Shown in pieces: positions 18,402 through 25,922 of a DNA stretch of 64,000 bases (positions within the stretch are counted from its first letter, which is position 1; each line of letters opens with the position of its first letter). Location: the NCBI RefSeq assembly GCF_003046625.1, contig NZ_QAAD01000007.1:186001-250000 (forward strand), given 5' to 3'. The notes beneath the pieces are model-generated. The model was not told the origin of the DNA. It did no database searches and saw only the letters and a list, made by a program, of their open reading frames with translations. The position numbers and the translations under genes are program-made. The stretch comes from Mangrovibacterium marinum (GTDB taxonomy: Bacteria; Bacteroidota; Bacteroidia; Bacteroidales; Prolixibacteraceae).

Positions 18402-20873
18402 CTACATGGGGTCAATGTCAGCATAAACCAGCAGGCTGCTGTTGTTGGGCAAAGCGCGCACTGCTTTTATTTCGTCCATGATTTGTTGTTTGGAATGTCC
18501 CAGTTTCTGATCCCGTTCCAGTTTGATCCAGATTTCTTTTTGATACCAGTTTTGAATGCGACTCACCAGCGGATACTCGGGCCCCAGAACTTTAAACCCG
18601 AATAGCTTGCGCAGGCGGATGGCCAGCTGGTTGGCCCCCATATTCAGTCGTTCGCGGCTTTTGTGTTTCAACACCACCTTGGCAAGCCGAAAGTACGGGG
18701 GGTATTTAAACATTTTCCGCTCGTTCATTTGGATGTTGAACAGTCGGGTGAAATCGTTTGCCACCACATCGAGCAGTACCGGGTGCTCGGGCTGGCTGGT
18801 CTGGATGATAACCAGGCCCTGTTTGTTTTTGCGTCCGGCACGTCCGCTCACCTGGGCAATTAACTGGTACGAACGCTCAAAAGCCCGGAAGTCGGGGTAG
18901 TTGAGCAGTTGGTCGGCGTTCAGGATGCCCACCACGCTAACATGGTCGAAGTCGAGTCCCTTGGTGACCATCTGCGTACCCACCAAAATATCGATTTGTT
19001 TGCTCTCGAATTGGTAGATCAGTCGCTCGTAGGCTTTCTTCCCCCGGGTGCTGTCCATATCCATTCGTGCAATCCGTGCATCGGGATAAAGGATCGACAG
19101 TTCTTCTTCGATTTTCTCGGTTCCGAATCCGCGGGTTTTTATTTCGGTGGAATGACATTCCGGACAATTGGCCGGCATGGTTTGCGTATGCCCGCAATAG
19201 TGACAGGTCACGGCGCCCATGTTTTTATGGTAGGTGAGGCTTACATCGCAGTTGGTGCATTTGGGAATCCATCCGCAGGTGCCGCATTGCAGGTAAGGGG
19301 CAAAACCCCGGCGGTTTTGAAAAAGGATGACCTGCTCGTCGTTTTGCAGCGCCTTTTCGATCGATTCAAACAAGTCGGGTGTCAGTAACGACTTCATCTG
19401 TTTGCGCTTGGTAGCCTGTCGCACATCGGCAATCCGTATTTCGGGCAGGCTGATGTTCTGGTAGCGCTGCGTGAGCTCCACCAGGGCATATTTGCCGGTT
19501 TTAACGTTGAAATAGCTCTCGAACGACGGCGTGGCGGAGCCCAGCACAACAGCGGCCCGGTGAATCTGGGCAAGCACTACTGCTACATCTCGAGCATTGT
19601 AGCGGGGCGACGGGTCGAACTGTTTATAGCTGTTTTCATGTTCTTCGTCCACAATGATCAGCCCCAGGTTGCGAAAGGGCAGCAGAGCCGCCGATCGTGC
19701 GCCAACGATAATGCGGAACGATTGTTCCCGTTCGTGCAGGGTGTTCATCCATATTTCAACACGCTCCGAATCGTTGAAGCGCGAATGGTAAATGCCGGCT
19801 TGTGCGCCAAAAGCCCGCTTCAACCGGTTGATGAGCTGCGTGGTCAGCCCGATTTCCGGAACCAGGTAGAGCACCTGCTTGCCCTGTTTTAGTTGTTCCT
19901 CAATCAGTTTAATGTACACTTCGGTTTTGCCGCTCGACGTAACCCCGTGGAAAAGTACCGGCTTAGCCTGAGCTGTGGCTTCGCCAATGGCGGCGAGTGC
20001 CTGGTTTTGGGCTTCGCTAAGGTCGAATATTCGTTGTTCGCCCTCGTAGCTCAGATCCAGACGGCCTACTTCGATTTCCTGGAGATGCAGATATTCTTTG
20101 TCCAGCAGTGCCCGAAGAACACCTTCACTGATGCCGCTTTTCTCGAGTAATTCTTTTTTCGCAATCTGGGCTTTCTGTTCGGGATGGTACAGCGTTTCCG
20201 ACAGGAAAAACTCCAGCAGCTGTGCCTGCTTTTTGGCTTTCTGAAGGCTGGCCAGCGCTTCGCCAATGGCCTGCTCGGTGCCTAATTTGGGATGCAAAAA
20301 CAGGAAAGGCTGCAGCTTGGCAGCGTAGTTTTCTTCAATTTTTTCCTCAATTAAAACGGCATTCTTTTCCAGCAACAGTTTGATGACCGGAAGGGCCGAT
20401 TTCTTGCCCAGAAATTTATTGATACTTTGGATGTTGGCTTGTCCGTGCCCCCGAAGCATCAGCAGCAGCGCCTCTTCCTCACCCGGTAAATCTTCCGGTA
20501 TTTCAAAATTGGGGTTAAAGCTGACCTTGGTCTGGCTTTCCAGTTTTAGAGCCGAGGGAAGGGCGGCCTTATACACCTCGCCGAGTGTACAGCAGTAGTA
20601 GCCGACCATCCATTCCCACAGGATGATTTGGGCCGGAGCAATAACCGGCTGCTGATCCAGGATGGCGTCAATATCTTTCAGGTCGAACGAACCGCCCGGC
20701 ATATTGTTGTGGAGCTTGTAAACCAGCGCCGAGTAAAACTTGCGGGCACCAAACTGGACAACCACGCGCACGCCAACCTTTATTGTGCTTTGGAATGCAG
20801 GTGGAATCCTGTAGGTGAATAAATCGCCCAGCGGCAGTGGTAATATGACATCGGCATACAGGTGTTCGGACAT
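18402..20873 (-). CDS. priA: Primosomal replication-restart helicase PriA
   Basis: The start at 20873 (MSEHLYADVILPLPLG) gives 823 residues, which fits the family; the open frame extends 54 codons further upstream without typical sequence. The N-terminal DNA-binding domain is followed by the helicase core. Motif I is GVTSSGKTEVY and motif II is IIVDEEHENSYKQ. The zinc-binding insert has four CxxC pairs: CGTCGW, CTNCDV, CHYCGH and CPECHS. The C terminus contains VSGRAGRKNKQG (motif VI region). PriA recognises stalled forks and reloads DnaB. It is a monocistronic gene between parA and pfkA. Confidence 0.96.
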   Translation of the reverse strand: MSEHLYADVILPLPLGDLFTYRIPPAFQSTIKVGVRVVVQFGARKFYSALVYKLHNNMPGGSFDLKDIDAILDQQPVIAPAQIILWEWMVGYYCCTLGEVYKAALPSALKLESQTKVSFNPNFEIPEDLPGEEEALLLMLRGHGQANIQSINKFLGKKSALPVIKLLLEKNAVLIEEKIEENYAAKLQPFLFLHPKLGTEQAIGEALASLQKAKKQAQLLEFFLSETLYHPEQKAQIAKKELLEKSGISEGVLRALLDKEYLHLQEIEVGRLDLSYEGEQRIFDLSEAQNQALAAIGEATAQAKPVLFHGVTSSGKTEVYIKLIEEQLKQGKQVLYLVPEIGLTTQLINRLKRAFGAQAGIYHSRFNDSERVEIWMNTLHEREQSFRIIVGARSAALLPFRNLGLIIVDEEHENSYKQFDPSPRYNARDVAVVLAQIHRAAVVLGSATPSFESYFNVKTGKYALVELTQRYQNISLPEIRIADVRQATKRKQMKSLLTPDLFESIEKALQNDEQVILFQNRRGFAPYLQCGTCGWIPKCTNCDVSLTYHKNMGAVTCHYCGHTQTMPANCPECHSTEIKTRGFGTEKIEEELSILYPDARIARMDMDSTRGKKAYERLIYQFESKQIDILVGTQMVTKGLDFDHVSVVGILNADQLLNYPDFRAFERSYQLIAQVSGRAGRKNKQGLVIIQTSQPEHPVLLDVVANDFTRLFNIQMNERKMFKYPPYFRLAKVVLKHKSRERLNMGANQLAIRLRKLFGFKVLGPEYPLVSRIQNWYQKEIWIKLERDQKLGHSKQQIMDEIKAVRALPNNSSLLVYADIDPM

Positions 20874-20987
20874 GATGGTGCAAACTTCGCAATTTTTTGG
20901 CAGGAATGCCGCAACGGTGGCCAAAGTGTTGATAACTTTACGATGGAGGCGAATTAAAATAGTGAGATAGGGGATGCCAGGGGGCGT

Positions 20988-21054
20988 AAAACAAGAGGCT
21001 CTGCGGGCTGCTGCCAGCGGTTGGTTGTGCAGCAAATCGCCGAAAAGCCTCTTG
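20988..21054 (-). terminator. Candidate terminator downstream of pfkA
   Basis: On the minus strand CAAGAGGCT (21054-21046) pairs perfectly with AGCCTCTTG (21000-20992), enclosing about 45 structured bases. A TTTT run follows. It lies just beyond the pfkA stop codon and before priA. The long loop lowers confidence. Confidence 0.5.
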
Positions 21055-21073
21055 TTGTTTTCAACCGGAGCTG

Positions 21074-22063
21074 TTAGATGTTGATCAGACTCTGAATCTG
21101 TACCAGATCCTCATCGATGGCATGGTTAAGCTTTACGGCTTTCTTGAATGGCACATGGTCGATTGCAAAGTTTTTGACCAGTGCAATCATGATGCTCTTC
21201 TGGTCATCAAGCAGTGCTTCAACAGCTGCAACACCCATTTTTGTGGCCGCAATACGGTCGCGAGCCGAGGGTTTTCCGCCCCGTTGGATGTGGCCCAAAA
21301 TGGAAACACGGACATCCAGGTTCGGATAATTTTCTTCAACAGCTTTTGCAATTTTAATTACGCGCCCCGTTTCGCCACCTTCGGCAACAATAACAATTCC
21401 GCTTCGGTCTTTTTCTTTATAGCCTTTTTTCAGGAACTGATCCAGTTCTATTTCCAGCCTTTTGGCCTCCGGAATTAAAATGGCTTCGGCGCCTACGGCA
21501 ATGCCCGAGCTAAGCGCCAGCAATCCGGCTTCGCGTCCCATCACCTCGATGAAGAAGATGCGATCGTGCGAGGCGGCGGTGTGGCGGATTTTATCTACTG
21601 CTTCTACTACCGTGTTCAGGGCTGTATCGTAGCCAATGGTATAGTCTGTGCCGTACATGTCGTTGTCGATGGTCCCCGGAATACCGACAAAAGGGATGTC
21701 GTAATCCTGCGAGAACACCAGGGCTCCGGTAAAGGAGCCGTCGCCACCAATGACCACACAAGCGTCGATACCTTCCTTTTTGAGGTTTTGGTAGGCTTTT
21801 TCGCGGCCTTCTTCAGTGCGGAACTCTGCACTTCGGGCGGTTTTCAGCACTGTGCCTCCGCGGTGCAGGATCCCACTAACGTCACGAGCACGCAATGGGA
21901 CAAAGTCGCCGTCGATCATGCCCTGGTAGCCATGGCGGATACCAACAACTTTTAATTTTTTTGCAATGGCCGCACGGGTTACTGCGCGGATGGCGGCATT
22001 CATGCCGGGAGCGTCACCACCGGAGGTGAGAACGCCTATTTTTTCAAGCTTTTTACGTTTCAT
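21074..22063 (-). CDS. pfkA: 6-phosphofructokinase
   Basis: The ATG at 22063 gives 329 residues beginning MKRKKLEKIGVLTSGGDAPGMN, the usual N terminus. The open frame extends upstream, but that part is not family-like; a closer ATG at 22117 cannot be excluded. Substrate and catalytic motifs are GGDGSFTGA, PGTIDNDMYGTDYTIGYDTA (base Asp) and EVMGREAG. LGHIQRGGKPSA matches the effector and sugar-phosphate region. It phosphorylates fructose-6-phosphate in glycolysis. Gly at the GGDGS position suggests ATP rather than pyrophosphate as donor, an inference from known PFK families. A long hairpin follows the gene. Confidence 0.95.
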   Translation of the reverse strand: MKRKKLEKIGVLTSGGDAPGMNAAIRAVTRAAIAKKLKVVGIRHGYQGMIDGDFVPLRARDVSGILHRGGTVLKTARSAEFRTEEGREKAYQNLKKEGIDACVVIGGDGSFTGALVFSQDYDIPFVGIPGTIDNDMYGTDYTIGYDTALNTVVEAVDKIRHTAASHDRIFFIEVMGREAGLLALSSGIAVGAEAILIPEAKRLEIELDQFLKKGYKEKDRSGIVIVAEGGETGRVIKIAKAVEENYPNLDVRVSILGHIQRGGKPSARDRIAATKMGVAAVEALLDDQKSIMIALVKNFAIDHVPFKKAVKLNHAIDEDLVQIQSLINI

Positions 22064-22330
22064 ATTATACAGCTTTTCGTCGTGGTTTACTTCCTTTCTT
22101 TCCCGCATTTTCTTCATAATTACAGATGGGCATAGCCACATCCAAGTCAGCCAGATAAAGCTTTGGAATAAAATTAAATTCGCATTGCAATCGATTGCAT
22201 GTAGGATATACCTGCATATCGCCTTGTCATTGGAATTATTCAAAAAAAGTTTTGTGAGCCAGCAAAGTAAGTCGGAATAATTTAGCAGCGATATCGGTTG
22301 GTGCAAAAACCGAGCAAGCTTAATGTTGTG

Positions 22331-23182
22331 TTAAAGTTGTTTTAGTAGCTCCGCTATTTCGTCCATTTGCCATTTGGGGGTTGATGTTGCTCCGGTGATT
22401 CCAATGGATTGAAAGTTACGTAGTTCGTTTGATTGGAGCTCTTCTTTGTTGGAGATAAAGTAGCTGTTTGGATTGATGCTTTTGCAGATGTTGAACAGGG
22501 CTTTGCCGTTTGAGCTTTTCTGCCCGCTTACAAAAATGATGGCATCGTGTTGGGCGGCAAATTCCTTCATCCGGGGGACACGATGGGCTACTTGCCGGCA
22601 AATGGTGTCTTTAATTTCGGTTTTCGAGCGAACCATGTTTCGGATTTCGGCCGACAGACGATGAAAGTCGTCGAGCGATTTGGTGGTTTGCGAAAATACC
22701 AGGGTTGGTTTGTTCGGATCTATTTGTGCAAGATCCTCTTCACGCTCAATAATGATGGCCTGGTTTTCGGTTTGCCCGTTCAAGCCAATAATTTCTGCAT
22801 GACCTTTTTTGCCGAGCAGGATGAGTTGGCCATTTGCCGGCTTCAAATCGTCGAATGCTTTCTTTACCCGTTGTTGTAATTTCAGCACAACCGGGCAGGT
22901 TCCGTCAATCAGTTCAATGTTGTTTTGCCGGGCGTAGGTGTAGGTTGAGGGTGGCTCTCCGTGTGCCCGAAGCAGAACTTTGCAATTCGAAAGCTGAAAG
23001 TATTGCTTGTGGTCAATCGTCTCCAAACCCAACTGCTGCAAGCGCTCCACCTCGAGCTGGTTGTGCACGATATCACCCAGACAATATATTTTCGTTCCTT
23101 GTCGGAGTAGTTGTTCTGCTTTTTGGATGGCGTTCACAACACCAAAGCAGAACCCGGATTTGTCATCAATCACTACTTTCAT
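22331..23182 (-). CDS. ispH: 4-hydroxy-3-methylbut-2-enyl diphosphate reductase
   Basis: The start at the ATG at 23182 gives 283 residues beginning MKVVIDDKSGFCFGV. The frame includes a further ATG six codons upstream. Three conserved Cys that ligate the Fe-S cluster can be seen: in SGFCFGV, in DGTCPVV, and in DTICRQVAHR. The RAHGEPP motif and VFSQTTKS are also typical. IspH makes IPP and DMAPP in the last step of the MEP isoprenoid pathway. It lies 34 bp after cmk, which itself follows porQ. The order porQ-cmk-ispH is, as I recall, conserved in several Bacteroidetes. Confidence 0.95.
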   Translation of the reverse strand: MKVVIDDKSGFCFGVVNAIQKAEQLLRQGTKIYCLGDIVHNQLEVERLQQLGLETIDHKQYFQLSNCKVLLRAHGEPPSTYTYARQNNIELIDGTCPVVLKLQQRVKKAFDDLKPANGQLILLGKKGHAEIIGLNGQTENQAIIIEREEDLAQIDPNKPTLVFSQTTKSLDDFHRLSAEIRNMVRSKTEIKDTICRQVAHRVPRMKEFAAQHDAIIFVSGQKSSNGKALFNICKSINPNSYFISNKEELQSNELRNFQSIGITGATSTPKWQMDEIAELLKQL

Positions 23183-23216
23183 TTCAACTTTTGGATGCAA
23201 TTAAGAAAATGGCTTG

Positions 23217-23924
23217 TTAGGCTGCACCGGTTAGGCTGGCCACCTGTTGCAGCACCCAGTCCAGTTGTTCCTGGCGGGTGATGTCGCTGTTGTCCAGAAT
23301 CAGGGCATCGGCTGCCTGTTTCAGCGGGCTAACTTCCCGGCTCGAATCGATTCGGTCGCGCTCAATCACATTGGCCAAAATATCGTCGAATGCAACCTGT
23401 TGCCCTTTGGCGGTCAGTTCATCGTAGCGGCGTTGGGCACGTACTTCGGGGCGGGCTGTCATGAAAATTTTCAGTTCAGCCTCTGGGAATACAACCGTGC
23501 CGATATCGCGGCCGTCCATCACGATGCCTTTATTTTTCCCCATTTGTTGCTGAAGAGCAACCATGGCTTCACGAACTTCGCGGATGGTTGCCACCAAACT
23601 TACATGTTGCGAAACGGGTAGTTGGCGTATTTCTTCTTCAACATTTTCACCATTTAACAGGGTTTCGTTGCGCAGGTTTTGGGGGTTGAAGCGGAATTCA
23701 ATTTTGATTTCGGGCAAGCTCTGAATGAGTTTTTGTTTATCAACTTGTTCGTTGCCAGCAATATTGTTGCGCAAAGCAAACAGGGTTACTGCCCGGTACA
23801 TGGCGCCACTGTCGATGTAGATGTAGCTCAGTTTTTGGGCTATTTCCTTGGCTACAGTACTCTTGCCGCACGAGGAGTGTCCGTCGATGGCGATGATGAT
23901 TGGTGGTAGATCCGCTTTTTTCAT
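23217..23924 (-). CDS. cmk: Cytidylate kinase
   Basis: The chosen ATG at 23924 gives 235 residues beginning MKKADLPPIIIAIDGHSSCGKST, with the P loop GHSSCGKST. The upstream extension to 24005 has no family similarity. Other typical motifs are YIDSGAMYRAVT, MDGRDIGTVVFPEA and the Arg-rich LID region (RPEVRAQRRYDEL). The enzyme phosphorylates CMP and dCMP with ATP. It sits between porQ and ispH on the same strand and is likely co-transcribed with them. Confidence 0.95.
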   Translation of the reverse strand: MKKADLPPIIIAIDGHSSCGKSTVAKEIAQKLSYIYIDSGAMYRAVTLFALRNNIAGNEQVDKQKLIQSLPEIKIEFRFNPQNLRNETLLNGENVEEEIRQLPVSQHVSLVATIREVREAMVALQQQMGKNKGIVMDGRDIGTVVFPEAELKIFMTARPEVRAQRRYDELTAKGQQVAFDDILANVIERDRIDSSREVSPLKQAADALILDNSDITRQEQLDWVLQQVASLTGAA

Positions 23925-24017
23925 GGCGCAAAGATAGTTTTTTTGCGTGGATGGCCGGTGCGAAATACGTGCCGACGGTGGCCGGAAATAATTACAGGGC
24001 TGCAATTGCCCTGCCGG

Positions 24018-25013
24018 CTAGGGTTGAAGCCTGAAAGCAACCGAAAAATGGTTGCTCGATGAGGCCAGATGATAGCGTGCCGAGCCATAGTCGAAACGGA
24101 ATCGTTTGATCCGGAAGCCAAAGCCCCAGGAGAATCCAACGGTCGATTTGTTTTCGTCGAAGCTTAATTCCTCGCGTCGCTGAAAGTTGTAGCCCGCCCG
24201 GATGTGAAAGTTCTCGGAAGGCAGTAGTTCCGCACCCAAAACCAGGTGAGCGAGCAGGTTTTTGCCGAAAGTCGCCTTCGATTCCATGTCCGGATCGTTG
24301 GCAAGTAGTTGCCAGCGTTGCAGATGCTGCATAGTTGCCAGCAGGTGAAGGGGAGCATGAGCCAGCTTATGACCAATACCCAGTTGAAGGTCGAAGGGCA
24401 GGCTTTCGTGCCCGGCTCCTTCGTAGTAGGTGGTGAGCTGGGTGCCGATATTGCGAAGCACCAGCCCCAGAGTGGTTTGCTGGTTCGGACTGCTATAGGC
24501 GGCCCCCAGATCGAAGGCAAGGCCAATCGACTGGTACGACTCCAGGGACGATAGCAGCGGTTTAACGGTTATTCCCAGCCGGAATTGCTTGATTTGCCGC
24601 GCCCAACTAGCCATTAAGGCGTATTCGGCAGCGTTAAAAGTACCTTCCCTTTCACCTTCGGCATTGGCATTGGTGAATTTCCCGTAGTTGATGTATTGGA
24701 CACCCAGACTGATCGGACCAACATTTTTCGAGTCGAAAGCCCAGGCTGCATAGCCGTAATTGATGCCGGCGATATAGCTGACATAGTTGGCCAGTGCCAA
24801 TCCGGTCATTTCCCGGCTTAGCAAGGCAGGGTTGTTGTAGCTTGTATTCAGGTCGGTCGAGTCACCCAGTGCAATTTGGTTTCCTCCGAGGGCTCCCATT
24901 CGTGCCGAGTTGGTCAGGTTCAGGAACTCGAAGGTCGACTCGCCGCCAATTTGAGCATAGCCGGGCAGCTGAATGGCCAGCAAAAAAAGTATGATTAGTT
25001 TGTTGAGCTTCAT
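24018..25013 (-). CDS. porQ: Type IX secretion system outer-membrane protein PorQ
   Basis: The 331-residue protein has a signal peptide (about 1-20, MKLNKLIILFLLAIQLPGYA). The mature N terminus GGESTFEFLNLTNSARMGALGG is close to the typical PorQ start. The rest reads as a 14-strand-like beta barrel with repeating aromatic strand ends and finishes with HFSVAFRLQP. PorQ is part of the outer-membrane attachment or secretion machinery of T9SS. The protease at the left edge of the window carries a sorting domain that would use this system. It is the first gene of the porQ-cmk-ispH group. Confidence 0.85.
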   Translation of the reverse strand: MKLNKLIILFLLAIQLPGYAQIGGESTFEFLNLTNSARMGALGGNQIALGDSTDLNTSYNNPALLSREMTGLALANYVSYIAGINYGYAAWAFDSKNVGPISLGVQYINYGKFTNANAEGEREGTFNAAEYALMASWARQIKQFRLGITVKPLLSSLESYQSIGLAFDLGAAYSSPNQQTTLGLVLRNIGTQLTTYYEGAGHESLPFDLQLGIGHKLAHAPLHLLATMQHLQRWQLLANDPDMESKATFGKNLLAHLVLGAELLPSENFHIRAGYNFQRREELSFDENKSTVGFSWGFGFRIKRFRFDYGSARYHLASSSNHFSVAFRLQP

Positions 25014-25103
25014 TGGGGATTTCGTCAGTTGAGCTGCAAATTACAGGATTTTACGGGCTTTTGATTTGTCTCTTTCAGCAACGTTGTTTCGGGCTAAATA
25101 TTG

Positions 25104-25607
25104 TTACCAATCCAGTTTGGTCAGCTCTTTAACCAGGGCAAAAACAACCGGACAAATTTCGCAGTTCTTTTTGGTCAGGTTGAGGATCTGGTAGAAGCGG
25201 CTCCGGTCGGTATGTGGATATTCGCGGCAGGCACGCGGCCGGTTTTCGTACACACAGCAATAGTTGTCGGCCATCAGAAAAGGACAGGGCGTTTGCTGAA
25301 AAACGTAGTCGTTGTCTTCGTCTTTATACAGGTAGCTGTCAATGAAATCAGCCGGCTTCATTTTTTGGCTTTTCGCCAGCCGCTCGGCATCCTTATCGAT
25401 GATGATGGGGCTGATGTGGGAACAGCAGTTGGCGCAGTCCAGGCAGTCGAACTCATCAAAAGCTTCCTGGTGTAGTTGATGTACAATGGCGTCCAGGTTT
25501 TTCGGTTTTTTCTTTTTCAGCTTTTGAAAAAGCAAGGCGAACTCCTGACGGTTGTTATTGGTCATTTCCTTTAGTTGCGCAGGTGTGAAGTATTGGATTT
25601 TATCCAC
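25104..25607 (-). CDS. YkgJ-family cysteine-cluster protein
   Basis: The 167-residue protein has the complete family pattern. CLDCANCCSH is followed by CPFLMADNYCCVYENRPRACREYPH and a last CEICPVV group. These spaced cysteines are believed to hold a zinc ion or Fe-S cluster; the reaction is unknown. There is no signal peptide. The N terminus is Lys-rich (KLKKKKPKN). It resembles the other family member at 10547-11116 in motif order but not closely in length or spacing. It is transcribed toward porQ with a 90-bp gap, and a repeat copy lies just upstream of its start. Confidence 0.85.
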   Translation of the reverse strand: MDKIQYFTPAQLKEMTNNNRQEFALLFQKLKKKKPKNLDAIVHQLHQEAFDEFDCLDCANCCSHISPIIIDKDAERLAKSQKMKPADFIDSYLYKDEDNDYVFQQTPCPFLMADNYCCVYENRPRACREYPHTDRSRFYQILNLTKKNCEICPVVFALVKELTKLDW

Positions 25608-25705
25608 GAGTGCTCAATTTTTACAATTTGCCACAAAGATAAACGGATTCGGAAAATAGAGGCCCGGCATCGCCGTGTTCATTGCCTTTCAAAAAAAAAC
25701 ACAGA

Positions 25706-25858
25706 TGATTCAGGGGAATCACCAACAGGAATGAAAGTTTAGGATTCTTTCAACTATACTGTTGTCGTTGTTTTCGCAGGTTGTCGGCCCGAATAGCGTC
25801 AAAGCCTCTTGATGATCCGGCGGTGTGGCGTTCATTGCCTTTCACGCAGAACGAAAAA
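25706..25858. repeat. Dispersed repeat, divergent third copy
   Basis: TGATTC (25706) is followed by GGGAATCACCAACAGGAATG, and later by CTGTTGTCGTTGTTTTC. Both blocks recur in two tandem copies at 34718-35046. A 15-base string, GTTCATTGCCTTTCA, occurs at 25677 and again at 25830, 153 bp apart. The bases before 25706 thus look like the end of a preceding partial unit. This fills most of the 315-bp gap between the Cys-cluster and TonB receptor genes. The strand and role are unknown. Confidence 0.7.
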
Positions 25859-25884
25859 TCCCGACGGAATCAGTCCGTCGGGAT
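25853..25884 (-). terminator. Rho-independent terminator of the TonB receptor gene
   Basis: ATCCCGACGGA (25858-25868) and TCCGTCGGGAT (25874-25884) form a perfect 11-bp stem with a five-base loop. On the minus strand it is followed by a T run (complement of 25854-25857). It ends transcription of the receptor gene, whose stop is at 25923. Confidence 0.9.
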
Positions 25885-25922
25885 TGAAAGTAACAGTGCT
25901 TTTCGGCTTGTCCAAATTCGTT

